A stretch of 64,000 nucleotides of DNA from Endothia cerciana (lineage: Eukaryota; Ascomycota; Sordariomycetes; Diaporthales; Cryphonectriaceae), in the NCBI GenBank assembly GCA_026119935.1, contig JALRMH010000013.1, positions 310,001 to 374,000 on the forward strand. The letters run 5' to 3'. A model generated the notes under the pieces. The model worked only from the letters and a program-made list of their open reading frames with translations. It searched no databases and was not told the origin of the DNA. Positions 34,261-44,658 of this stretch are shown one piece after another. Each line of letters starts with the position of its first letter. Position 1 is the first letter of the stretch. The position numbers were made by a program, and so were the translations under genes.

Positions 34261-34783
34261 ATGGCTTCTTCGGGGTGGCAGCCGGAGGATTGCATCATTG
34301 CTCATATTGCCCCAAGCACCAACTCGTTTGGCATCAAAGCACAAGAGACTATCCTGAGAAATCGCAAGTGGCATGGACTCCCCGTCGGAGGAGACCGAGC
34401 CCAGCCTGCCTATTGCGTTAACCGATGGCTTTCTTGCTGGAAGCGGGTTTGTATTCGGAACAGCTCATGGCTGCGAGTTTCAGTTACCCCTTCTGGGTGG
34501 TCTTCCTGAGCGGTCTTGTTCTCTTGAATTTCGAGGGCAGGGCTTGATCTTGAAAGATCTCACTCCTCTCAACAGCGGCATACACTCTACATGCGCAATT
34601 CCCGGTCGAACCTGTGACAGCACTGGTGGTGAAAAGTCTGGCACTTTGTGGGATGGCTCTATGGATTGTCCTCAACATTTCCATCTGGCATTCCATCATA
34701 AGATCCAATTTGTGCCTTTCCATCTGCAGCAATGTTATGCACTATGCATGCGACCTTATGATCCGGTTTCCGAGAGAAATTAG
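34261..34783 (+). pseudogene. FHA-domain N-terminus
   Basis: ATG 34261 gives MASSGWQPEDCIIAHIAP, then the frame changes near 34360. From 34373 the text reads ALTDGFLAGSGFVFGTAHGC, PLLGGLPERSCSLEFRGQGL, then ILKDLTPLNSGIHS, which has the FHA fold's key positions (G-x-A at the first loop, the R-S-C-S equivalent of S-R-x-H, and the DL..NSG of the last loop). FHA domains bind phosphothreonine and often sit in front of kinase domains in fungal proteins. No kinase motifs follow. The shift near 34360 may be a real indel, or 34373 may be the true start. Confidence 0.5.
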
Positions 34784-34919
34784 TTTTCCTGCAAGGAAGT
34801 CTGAACCCGATGTTCAGCAGGATCTCAAGCTACGAGATTCCGAAATGCAGGTTGCAAAAACGTCTGAAAGAGTATGTTGTCCAAACCTTTTCTACAGGCC
34901 TATACCTCATAATTCCTAG

Positions 34920-35702
34920 GAGAATGTTGTCTATACATCACGATATGCTGATGATCCCCAGAGTAGTGAAAGCTTTAGTAGCGATGGGGAGATTGGACCG
35001 CTATGCAATACTACAGACAAGGATGCCGGTTTCTACGCCAATCCCTCGGTGCAGAATCCGAATTCTCCAGCTCATGGGCATAAGATAAGGCCCTGGGATA
35101 CTGAGGTCACTCACATTCATCCTGGCTCATCTGGAGTGCATGAAAGTGGCTTACTGGACATGGAGAACTTCAAAACCGCCCTCCGAGACTCTTCCTCCTA
35201 TTTGAAGATCGCGCTTCGCCTAGAGGGCGCTTCGATGGTCGAATTGGAGGGCAGAGAATACTTTTCTCTGCACGACATGATCCTCCTTTGCCGCCGTCGA
35301 GACTTCCACAACAGAGACGCAGTTGCCAACAGGGTAGAGGCGCGGATCCTCCACGAGATCGAGAAGTTCAACTCGGCAATCGAAACGACTGACGCTACGT
35401 TTTCATTTGAGCGAATTAAATCGAACGGCCGTTCAGTCCGATACCTGTCGTCGCATAAGCTTCTGGTTCTGGTCGACTTCATTGCCGCAACGGATTCCCG
35501 CCACAGCTTATCGAATCAACATCTTCAAGCCTTGATGTGTCATCAGATACGATTCGAGACGATGTGTGTGCTGGGCCAGAATATGATCTTTCTCACAATC
35601 GAGGATGCGCGACGAGTTTGTAGCCAAGATGAGATCTTTGGAAAATTATCCTACGATCTAGCGAGATGCGTTGCTTGGAAGTTTAGTAACACAAAAACTT
35701 AG
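34920..35702 (+). CDS. Unrecognised protein, possibly 3' part of the FHA gene
   Basis: One frame is open from 34920 to TAG 35700. It begins with an acidic linker (ADDPQSSESFSSDGE) without ATG, so it is either a 3' exon of the FHA gene just upstream or starts at ATG 35160 (180 aa). The folded-looking part (MENFKTALRDSSSYLKIALR, then mixed helix-like sequence to VAWKFSNTKT) has no motif I recognise. Base composition is balanced and there are no internal stops, so it looks better preserved than its neighbours. Confidence 0.4.
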   Translation, partial: ENVVYTSRYADDPQSSESFSSDGEIGPLCNTTDKDAGFYANPSVQNPNSPAHGHKIRPWDTEVTHIHPGSSGVHESGLLDMENFKTALRDSSSYLKIALRLEGASMVELEGREYFSLHDMILLCRRRDFHNRDAVANRVEARILHEIEKFNSAIETTDATFSFERIKSNGRSVRYLSSHKLLVLVDFIAATDSRHSLSNQHLQALMCHQIRFETMCVLGQNMIFLTIEDARRVCSQDEIFGKLSYDLARCVAWKFSNTKT

Positions 35703-36234
35703 GCTATTCTAGAAATCTATACTTTCTTCCTTCCTTGCTCTTCTCAGCTTCTCGACTTCAGTAACGCAATAGCAAGCCCGACAGCCATCATTAAAAGAGA
35801 ACTAATGCTACTGCCCCCGCTTTACTTGGTAGAGCATCGGATGTTGGGACATACTAACCCCAGGGTTTCCTTACAGAAGCCAGTTCGAGATGCTTAAGCT
35901 GAGCACGCGAGAACACCGCACTGTCTAAGATTCTGCGGAGCTGCTATGCTAGGTTCCTGTCCCGACACTTTGTGGTATATGTAGAAGAAGTATGAGTTCC
36001 AAGTTACTATGTCTTGACCTCACCAAGACGACTTATTTGAACTACCTGTCCTATACCAAAGTCTACACTGCTGGAGCAGCTGCTTCTCGACAGACACTTC
36101 GAGATGAGCATTCTATAAACCCTTTCCAATAATGTGTATGTACTGCAGTAGAATCTGGTAGTCAAAACGGGACTAGTTTTGCCGCAAGCGTGATGTCCCT
36201 TTTTTTTTTTTTTTTTTTTTTTTTGCCGCAAGCG
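35703..36234. other. Intergenic with a 25-base T tract
   Basis: No gene. The T25 run at 36200-36224 is flanked by two copies of TTTGCCGCAAGCGTG (about 36178-36192 and 36222-36236), the second running straight into LTR-like copy B. Confidence 0.5.
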
Positions 36235-36389
36235 TGTTGAATAAACGAGTGGAAGAAGCTTGATTCCCTTCAACTACGGGGCTCCTCAAGGGAACCCGGA
36301 GGGCTACTTATGTTTAGCTATTCCCAGATTCTCTGGTTCAGGGGCTTCGTAGTCAGGCAGTTCTGAGACTCTTTCTGAGACCAGAATCG
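36235..36389 (+). repeat. Dispersed LTR-like repeat, copy B
   Basis: Second copy of the sequence at 8562-8736, same orientation; it shares TGAATAAACGAGTGGAAG, AAGCTTGATTC, TATTCCCAGATTCT and CTGAGACCAGAAT in order. It ends within 400 bases of the SGNH esterase start. Neither copy has a partner at LTR spacing. Confidence 0.6.
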
Positions 36390-36806
36390 AGCTATCGTGG
36401 CCTGATTCTGGCCATAGAGGCCTTACGATCAACAAAGTGCGGCCCACCAGTCCACAGCTCTCAGAATCCTAGGTGATGGTGGGTGGCAAGGGTATCCAGG
36501 AGTCAATGCCAAGGCTCTATTACTCTCGTTTAATGCCGCCCGCGGGCGGAGCGGCAACCCTCTGCATCTGCTAGCAGCAAGGATTCTCCGCGGAGCCATG
36601 GCCAGCTGAGAGCTCATGGTTTGAGATATCTATAACCCTTCGACTTAGCACACGGATTCTGACTGAGGCCAGGTTTCGAGTGTGGACATTGCATTCCGAG
36701 TACATTTCAAGTGCTCCTGCTCAATACCTGTAACCTTCCCTTCAACTTTTTCTCGAATTTTCCCACTATATTCATACTAGCATATAATCATTCGTTCAAT
36801 AACTCT

Positions 36807-37788
36807 ATGGCAGCGAGTTTGTTGCTTTCAGCAGGATTACCTCGGCTACTCTTGTTGGGAGACTCCCAGATCTACAATGCTGCCGGCACTTGTTTGTCAG
36901 AGAGAATCACACAAAGGAAGTCAAGCCAATCCGATTTGTGATCCTTTGGTACTAATGTATAATATAGTTGCAAATGGCCATTTTGATGTCATCATTCGAG
37001 GATTCATTGGCTGGAATTTATCACAAATATTGCACATATTACCAGATATCATTTTGAGCTCTGGCAAGATTGCCTGTGTAGTGAGTTTATTACTTAACGC
37101 TTATCATAATATCTTCATACTATTTAATGTCTAAATACCTAAAACAGATACTTTTCTTGGGTGCCAACGATGCCCATATTCCCGAACACCAACAGCATGT
37201 ACCTTTGGCCGAGTACGAGCAGAACCTGAGGGATATCATCAAGTATCCTCACATGATGGCATGCGACCCGTTGATCTTGTTTGTGACACCTGCGCCACTT
37301 GGTCCTAGCCGTATTGCTTGGGATCAAAAGCTAAAGGGGAGGGCACAATTCGATCCAGTGAATTGACTAAATCAATCGCACTTCGTGGAAGACAACTGGC
37401 TCTTCAGCTTGAAAAGGAAGGCTCAAAGGTGGTCTTGATCGACCTTTTCAGCGTTTTGACCCGTGAGATGGAGAAATGTGGAGGTTCAGGTGACTTTTTG
37501 ATAGATGGCTTACACCTGACACAGAGGAGCTATCAAATTCTTGCTGGTATATGTCAGGGACACCGTCTCCTGACGATGACGAAGAGAGTTCTGCACCAAT
37601 CGACACAGAGACAACATGGTGTTCAAAATCTGCTACCATCACCGCTACGAGCAGCACCGCCGTCTGCTGCCCTCAGTCCTGAGACGGCATCAACCTTGGT
37701 AGCATCGCACACTCGTCCACCTCACATTTTTGCAATGTCGACAACGTTATTTCCTGACCGTCTTGCTCAGCGGCCTCGTATGTCTTGA
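36807..37788 (+). pseudogene. SGNH esterase (Iah1-like), one frameshift
   Basis: Iah1-type enzymes hydrolyse short acetate esters. Exon 1 (36807-36891) gives RLLLLGDSQIYNAAGT with the catalytic Ser in GDS. A 76-base intron (GTTTGT donor, TACTAAT branch, ATATAG acceptor) leads to exon 2 (36968-37080), FDVIIRGFIGWNLSQILHIL, and a 67-base intron (GTGAGT..ACAG) to exon 3 (37148), ILFLGANDAHIP (block III Asn), PLAEYEQNLRDI and LILFVTPAPLG. At about 37360 the frame changes (QFDPV then ELTKS), after which comes the block V DGLHL with Asp/His. All four catalytic blocks survive, so the damage may be one recent indel or a sequencing error. The C-terminal 60 residues do not look native. Confidence 0.7.
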
Positions 37789-38618
37789 TCTACTGAATGA
37801 CTGGATTGAAGCTCATGGGCGCGACCGAGTATTACGCAGGTGGATGGAATGCACTGGGTGAGCAGGTGACTCGCGTTTGCACATTGGGTAAGCGATTGGT
37901 CAGATGGTGGTCTAATCTAACATGTGCACTAACCTGTCGCGCATTTTGATGACGCTGCCCCACCTCCTGGTCCGAGGCTGGCCTGATTTAGGAGTTGAAG
38001 AAGCGCTGTCAGTCGCTCATATTGGGCTCACACAAGTGCAGCGGGCGCACTGATGTTCACAAATGTGCTATTGGGTCTCCTCCCTAGAGCACTAACGATC
38101 CAGCGGCCGGCGGCAGGCCGCAGGGCGTTTCCCCCTAACGACAAGACAGCAATGCTACTTAAACAGGGACTGATGTCCTTCTACTAGCTACTAAGAGAAT
38201 GCGAACGAATTCTAGACGAGCTGAGATCTAAGAAGGCTGCCCCCCCCCCCCCCCGGCAGACATCAACACAGCCGCTTACGAAAGTGTGACATTGCGATAG
38301 GAGGTGGAGTGTTGTGCCTGGAATGTCGTGGAAGCACTAGTATCTCATGGAGGTGCTACTCGACAACCTGTGCAAGCCATTCCCCCACAGACGAGGGAGG
38401 TGTGATATCGGGACTGGTGCTTCTAAGGGGCTTAGTCTGGGTACGTATGACAGACTTCTATACCCAAGTAGGGCGAGATCGGTGAGATCAATGATGTCGT
38501 CAAGTGTGTATCGCAGTTTGGCTCTGTCTACGCGAAATAATTAAGATTTGAAGAGACATTCCTTAACCCTGACATGTTTGCTACCTTCTGGATCCTCCTT
38601 GAGTCCTTGTCTTTAGGA
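37789..38618. other. Intergenic
   Basis: No recognised gene; a 15-base C tract at 38240-38254. Confidence 0.4.
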
Positions 38619-40461
38619 TCAAACCGAATTTGACCTTGTAGTTGCCAGCCCTAAGAACCACCTACCAAGATTCCCTCCAGCCGTGGACCGAACATCTCCC
38701 TCGACTAGGCTATCGTCGCCCGAATCCAGATTTTCAATCCACCTGTGCTCGCGAATTGATCTCTCCGCCACGGGAAATCCGTCTCCACCCCGGAGCCAAG
38801 TGAAAACGTTCCTGGTTATCATTTCTGACACTTCGTCCTCGAAATCAAGGCTATCATGACTGATGGCAACGCTGTTGTTCCGGCTTGGAGATTGCCTGGC
38901 CTTGGCACGAATGGTGATCGCCAGCGCACTGTTTATTCCCTGCTCAACCTTCTTGCCACCCTGGCAATCCCAGGTAAAAGGACTGTATTCAAGGCCATGG
39001 GCTGCTGAGCATCGAGCATGTCGACGGACGTCAAGGTCCGTGTCTTCGATGGCAGTAGATCCGAACGGAGCAAATGGGAAGAGCGGTGGGACTGCGTGAT
39101 CTGGTTCGTGGGACAGGTACATTAATCGGCATTCGTCAGCTCGTGAGATCCCGCGGGCGTTGGGAGGGGCTTTTGGGATAAATTCTTGGATGAAAGACAC
39201 ATGCGTTCCAGTCCAGGCAGCAGCGTTAAGATCAACTTTCCACCAGCCCATCCGGGCTTCTTGGATGCAGCGCGCCTCGGCGCCCGTAATAAAGGCACCA
39301 AGCCAGAGAAACCCGAGATCCGGATCCCTTTTTACAAACGTACGCAAGAGGATATGCGGGTCCCTGGCTTTGTCGGAGTCGAGGAATGCGAACGAGCCTT
39401 GCAGCCAAGCTCCGGAGACATTGCAGGCTACATCAGGCTCGAAGAAGATGCTATTCAGGAGGGCTTTTACTCCCCTTGCGTTGCAACTCAGCGTGAGAAG
39501 CCGATCCAGCTGGCGGAGTTCCCCGTCCCAGGACGGGAGCTTTTGTTGGGTCCTCTCCTCCCCATGATCTGATTTGCGTGGCAATAGAGGGACGGGTAGT
39601 TCGATTCTCTTATTATCAAACTTTGCCACTGGAATAGGCAATGCCGCCGCGAGGGCTGCTTGGCTTTGCTCGGTGATGCCGTGAAGATGGCAATACTCTG
39701 ATAGGTAGCGAACAGCGGTACCGAAAGACGCAGGACGATGACTGGCGACGTTTGAGCGAGGCTGAATGTTCGCAGAAATAACGAAAGTTGGCCCTGGCTG
39801 AGCCCCTGATGGACCATGGCGAGCAGAGAAGGGCTCCAGTGTTGCTGCGGATTAATGCGTCCCAGCCGCCGTCTGCTGCCAGAACAGCTGTCCACCACCG
39901 AGCAGCGGCATCATCCACGTCACCTATGTTTACAACAACAGAATCGCAATCATCTTCCAGTCCATTCGGCCCGTTCCAGGCGTTTAGCTGTGCCTGATGG
40001 CTGCTATAGTCGGGTAGGTACGCTCCAGGAATCAGCTCAGCCCACCGTGCCGAGAGTATGTATGCCCAGGCAAGCACAAGGATGGGAACGTGGTTGCTCT
40101 CCTTGTCAAAATAATTCGGAAACATCATTGTCGGATGTGAAACAAAGACGATCGTCGTTGGGCAGCTTGAAGCTACATGGATGACCGCCTCTTCCTGAGA
40201 TGGCGAGAGATCGCAAAGTCCTCGAGTGGTTGACCAAGTGGTTTTACCCTTTACGGTGACGGTGTTTGAGAAAGACTTGTTGACTTCAACGCTTTCTGGG
40301 AAATAGGGATGGTTGGGAAAGACTGAGAAAAGGCTGGAAAGATGATCCTGCGGGAGTTGATTGTCCATGGCGGCCCTCTCCCAGAGGGCGGCCCACGTCC
40401 GGTATCCTCTCTCACACATCGCCTTGAAGGTCTCCTCGCTAGGGCGGACTGCATCCTCCAT
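38619..40461 (-). pseudogene. Large conserved fungal hypothetical protein, one frameshift
   Basis: ATG 40461 starts MEDAVRPSEETFKAMCERGY and runs through TIVFVSHPTMMFPNYFDK, VLAWAYILSARWAELIPGA and GDVDDAAARWWTAVLAADGG to SPWSIRGSA near 39800. There the frame must change by one base; the other frame continues as PTFVISANIQPRS, YLSEYCHLHGITEQSQAALA and LPIPVAKFDNKRIELPVPLL to the stop at 38619. Together ~610 residues. I recognise it as a widespread, uncharacterised ascomycete protein (the LAWAYILSARWAEL motif is typical) but know no function. One single-base shift in an otherwise clean gene could be a true recent mutation or an assembly error. Confidence 0.65.
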
Positions 40462-41829
40462 GAACAGTAAGGGGAATAGCGGGTTGCTGTTATGTCTTAC
40501 TGTTGCAGATGTTGAGTGTCAAGATACACTGGATGGGCCGGTGCGAGAGCTCGAATACCAGTATATTTGTGGGAGCCTTCGTTAAGAAAGAAGAAAGAAA
40601 AAAAATCAAACAGCAAAGTGCAAGGCGAGTAGCAAAGCAAGGGTTCTTATCGACAGTGCTTATCGATAGGACACTTCGGATTTTATAGCTGTGCTGTTAT
40701 ATTAAGAGCGGGCGATGGAGAAGCAGTCAGACGATCGTATCCGCCAGGCTGCAGGAGGAAACCAACGAGAACCACATCACTTAGTATAAGCGCCGGCTCG
40801 ACACCTTAATAAAACCCAATCCGGCAGCTGCAGAGGCCCCACGCTGAAGAGATTCACAGGCAGCCAAACCGTGAAACAAATAAGCCCATATGCACGGATT
40901 TGTGAACCTTGCATTAGACTTTGCTACTCTATGTTGAACACCAACATTCACACGGTTCCATTCTTGTGTTACGACCTAGCCTGAGCCCGGCCTCGGGCGA
41001 ATTGTTGGCTTGACCTGATGAAACCTTCTATCAGCTGAGAATCACGCCGCATGTGCTGTTGGCGAATATGAGCGATATACGGAGAGTCCAACCATGCTCG
41101 CGGGCTAGCTGAGAATATTTATATCATGCTACAGTCTCTTCTTAGCCTGGGCTCTGCATATTATCAATTTATACTTCTCGGCTCGAAATTGCTGGCACGT
41201 TGATATTCCTACTACATCAACATACGGAATTAGCTTGCATTCGATATAAATACTAATATCAGTCACAGTGTAAGAAATTGGGATACCCTAAGAGGTCGTA
41301 AAATGCAGCAAGGGACTGACAGCGTCGGCTTTGATAGCATCTCTCAATCTATAACTGCAACACAAGCAGCGACAGGCAACATGAAATCTTCATCTTTGAA
41401 AGGGGTTTGCTCTGTTTGTGACCACCAAAACAATGTTCACATCAAACGAACTTGTGTATCGTCAAAGACTGTAAGGAACAGATCAAAGTCTGCGGTGCGT
41501 CGTATCATCGCTGTTATGATCATAATGGCCATGAACGTTATCAGAACAGAGATGTTGTCTGCAGGGAATGTCCTAACCATGGTCGAACGAGCAGGGCTCA
41601 AAACTTCGATCAGAGCCCTGTCGTTGGCAAGGACAGGAATGGGTTTCTCCGGATCACCAAAGATGGAGTGGTTCGCAACTACTAGTAACATGTATACAAG
41701 CAAAACAGCATAGTGTATCTCACTCTGCAACAATTTATGGCCCTTCCCTCTCCCAAATGCCAGCAATGATAGACAGCCAACAGGAACCAGAGGGCCTTTT
41801 GCCATAACCAACGTAAAGCCTGCAAGCGG
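40462..41829. other. AT-richer stretch without a recognised gene
   Basis: A frame at 41452-41685 (+) has several Cys (CIVKDCKEQIKVCG, VVCRECPNHGR) but no known zinc-finger spacing. Confidence 0.35.
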
Positions 41830-42165
41830 CTAAAGGATTCGAATTCGGGACGACCCACACCATGGGCTGTAGGCGCTCAAATTATCCAAAAACCTTGCAG
41901 GGAGGAGCTCATCGATTGCATATAGTGCAAAGTTAGCGTATCCGCCTTTAGTAGGCATAGGGTGGTAATCCATGTCCTTGGCGACGGTTTGCACCACCAA
42001 TACTCTCGAGGTATTCATCTTGTAATACTTGGCGAAAAATTTTATCATCAGATAGTAGGTCTCATCGGAGCCTGGAATCATCACATGTCTCATCAACATG
42101 TAAGAAAGCCAGCTCTGGACGTATTCGACTGTCGGATAGCAGTATGAGAGACTTGAAATGAGCAC
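41830..42165 (-). pseudogene. Possible Bcs1-like AAA protein N-terminal fragment
   Basis: A 111-codon minus-strand frame without a proper ATG reads YVQSWLSYMLMRHVMI, SDETYYLMIKFFAKYY, SRVLVVQTVAKDMDY and LLPARFLDNLSAYSPW. The SWL.., D..Y..LM.F.A and SR.L.V.T spacing resembles the N-terminal domain of fungal Bcs1-like AAA ATPases. There is no Walker motif in the window beyond it. Low certainty; it could be an unrelated hypothetical. Confidence 0.3.
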
Positions 42166-42693
42166 CCAACACGGTATAAGGAGGGCCGTAATCCTAGCAA
42201 TGTCGTTTCTAGTTCTGTAATTTTACTATTTATAAATATAAGCTTTGCTACGCCGCTGCACCCAGCCCTGCCAGGATAACGACCATGCCCGCGAAACTTT
42301 TCCTTCTCTGTCGCTTCCACCCAGGCTACGTCGCTGCCTCCGACCCTGTCAGATTAACGACCATGCCCGTGAGGAATGCCAGCTTTCCGAGACTACCAGA
42401 AGGTCACAGCACCGAAGTAGAGCCTCCCCATCGCACCGCGTCAAGACTGCCCGCTGCCCCCGGCCCTGCCAGGTTTACGGGTATGTCCTGAGCGCAGTGT
42501 GTTTGGTGGGGGGATTGAGACCTGGTATCGGACACTCGCCTGTGCAACTACGGTCATGCCACCACCGAACGCGCCTTGCCGTGTGAATCAAGTTCGTGAA
42601 AGGACCCGCCCCCCTGCCCTCTCCGCCGCGTAAGCCGTTGAGAGGAGCGGGTCTGATGCACCGCCCCTCTGCTGCGAGAGCCCTGCCCTGTTG

Positions 42694-43596
42694 TCATCCT
42701 TGTTGCTCTCCGGTCGGGTTGTGATTTGGTAGACTTCTGTATTTTGCTGCTGTGCTTGGCGCGTGGACTGGCTGATGGTGGTTTGCCATTGCGCGGCCTT
42801 GGACGGCAGCTGTCTTGACGAGTCTCAGGTCCAGTCGCAGCCGGCCCCTTGTCGCGCTTGTCATCGGCGAACCGTATCTTCTTGGTGGGCCGCGCTTCGT
42901 CTTCATCTTCGCCGTCGTTCGCGGTTGCTGGCGTGAGTGATCTTTTCCGCGTCCGCGGACTGCTAGCCGTGCTTGCCTTTTGGCCCTTGTCTGCGGTCGA
43001 GCCACTGGAAGATCGCCGTGAGGATGTCTCGGGGGGGGGGGGGGGGGGCCGCTAGGAGCGTTCTCGCTGTCCTGGGTGGGGGATGCTGCGTCGGGTTGGC
43101 GCATCGAGTGGTCGTCCTGGCCGGCGGCCAAAGTGGCGATGCCGTCCGCGGGCTCCTCGTCGCGGAGGAAGCCGGCAAGGAACCGGACGATGTTGTCGAA
43201 GGACTTGGAGCGGGCAATGTGCATGGCGTGCCTCCAATGTCTAGCCGTCCGGTCGGGCAACTCTATCTGCTCCGGATCGCCGGCGAGACGTAAGAGTGCG
43301 CGCATCATCATCTTGATTTGTTCTTTCCGCCTGGCCTCCAGTCGGCTTTGGAGCAGCTTGTAGAATCCGGCGCAGTCGCGGGCGACGGCCGATACATGTT
43401 GTGTTTCTAGCCGGAACGATTCGCGGTCGAGGATCGGAATGGCCATCAGGTTGAATTGTTTGGGGAGAGTGGTGAACACATCGTCGAGGTCCATTCCAAA
43501 CTTCTCGGCTTCCCAGCGATGGTCAGGGTGTTCGGCAAAATAGAAGGAATGCGGAGGCCGAAAGATACCCAAGTCATCAATGGCCTCGTCCTCCAT
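42694..43596 (-). CDS. Unknown-family protein X-B (paralogue of X-A)
   Basis: 300 residues from ATG 43596, single exon. The N-terminal ~135 residues (FRPPHSFYFAEHPDHRWEAE, KFGMDLDDVFTTLPKQFN, PILDRESF, SAVARDCAGFYKLL, HWRHAMHIARSKSFD) align with X-A across its whole folded block, with no family I can name. The tail is Pro/Arg/Lys-rich and unlike X-A in detail but alike in charge. An 18-base G run (43031-43048) codes for a Pro run in the middle of the protein, a likely slippage site. It is transcribed away from the kinase gene whose ATG lies 1.06 kb to the right, the same divergent arrangement as X-A and its kinase-type neighbour. Confidence 0.7.
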   Translation of the reverse strand: MEDEAIDDLGIFRPPHSFYFAEHPDHRWEAEKFGMDLDDVFTTLPKQFNLMAIPILDRESFRLETQHVSAVARDCAGFYKLLQSRLEARRKEQIKMMMRALLRLAGDPEQIELPDRTARHWRHAMHIARSKSFDNIVRFLAGFLRDEEPADGIATLAAGQDDHSMRQPDAASPTQDSENAPSGPPPPPPRHPHGDLPVARPQTRAKRQARLAVRGRGKDHSRQQPRTTAKMKTKRGPPRRYGSPMTSATRGRLRLDLRLVKTAAVQGRAMANHHQPVHAPSTAAKYRSLPNHNPTGEQQG

Positions 43597-44188
43597 GATT
43601 TCAAGATGTCTTCAAAGTGTATGGCCTTGTCTGATGTGAAGGGAGGGCTGAACACTGTGCTATTGTGTCCAGGGCAATACCTTCGGGTGCGCAGGTTCGA
43701 AGTTGGGCGCTTGGAATCACATGGCTACGCGCCAAGTGTAACCTTTCTGCTTGTACTTCCGGTGCCAAGCACACCATAATCCACCGCCTCTACTCATGGC
43801 CCCATCGCTACGGCGAGCCGAAACACCAACGCCCCGAAAGTCGAATTCTTACTGGGCTTATCATTTTCCAACCTGCAGCACTAGTACTAATCGAGGAAGT
43901 TTTGTGTTCACGCTTGTGAGCACGTACATACGAAATGTGACTGAAGAATGGCCGAGCTTGCACGTCGACGTGATGGCTCTAGGTGTATGTGCACGTCTGA
44001 CGAGATAGTTCGCGTACCATCCAACATCCACAGTGGATGCCCAGGTGCAATCTTTAGTGTTATAATATACGCAACAGTCTCTTTCTCTCCGCAAATTTCA
44101 GGCAAGTCGCTCATCTCCGCTGCTATATAATGAACATATGGACGTGCTTCTTCGGATTTTCACCCTCAGAGTGGCTGCTCGGATTCCG

Positions 44189-44423
44189 GATGCTTCTAGG
44201 ACAGTCGACAGTGATGGCACTGACGGAGCTGAGACTAACCCCTTCAACAAGTCGAATTTCGATCGACTTCGGGAGCAAGGCATCATCAAGTCGAGTACCC
44301 CAGGTATACTAGCTGGGACCCTAGACGCTCCTAGGACAGACGACACCGACGGCGCTGAGACCAACGCCGTTAACGAATCGCACTTCCATCGACTTCGGGA
44401 GCAAGGCGTCATCAAATCAGAGT
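44189..44423 (+). repeat. 126-bp in-frame tandem duplication
   Basis: Two diverged copies offset by 126 bases (42 codons) each encode GAETN..N.S.F.RLREQG.IKS. They lie in an open frame (44138-44596) upstream of the kinase start and may be part of its longer N-terminus. Confidence 0.65.
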
Positions 44424-44658
44424 CATTCGTTCAGGATGGTGTGTTGGAGCACGACCAGTGTCGCGACCATGGCGATGCCATCCCGCCAAGACTGGGTATT
44501 CACCAGTTGGCGCTCGAGCAGGCACCTCAGCTAAGGGTTCTTTTCCGGCAATATGAAGGTGACACGAAGGTTAACTCTCACCGCCGAGACAACTGAGGAA
44601 TTACCCGTGGAGCGCCGAGATAGCCTGGTCCTGCAAAGCCCGTCGCATCAGAGTCACC

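Noticed and set aside
35820..35895. tRNA-like A and B box resemblance
   Set aside because: No consistent cloverleaf could be drawn; B box (GTTCGAGATGC) is off consensus.
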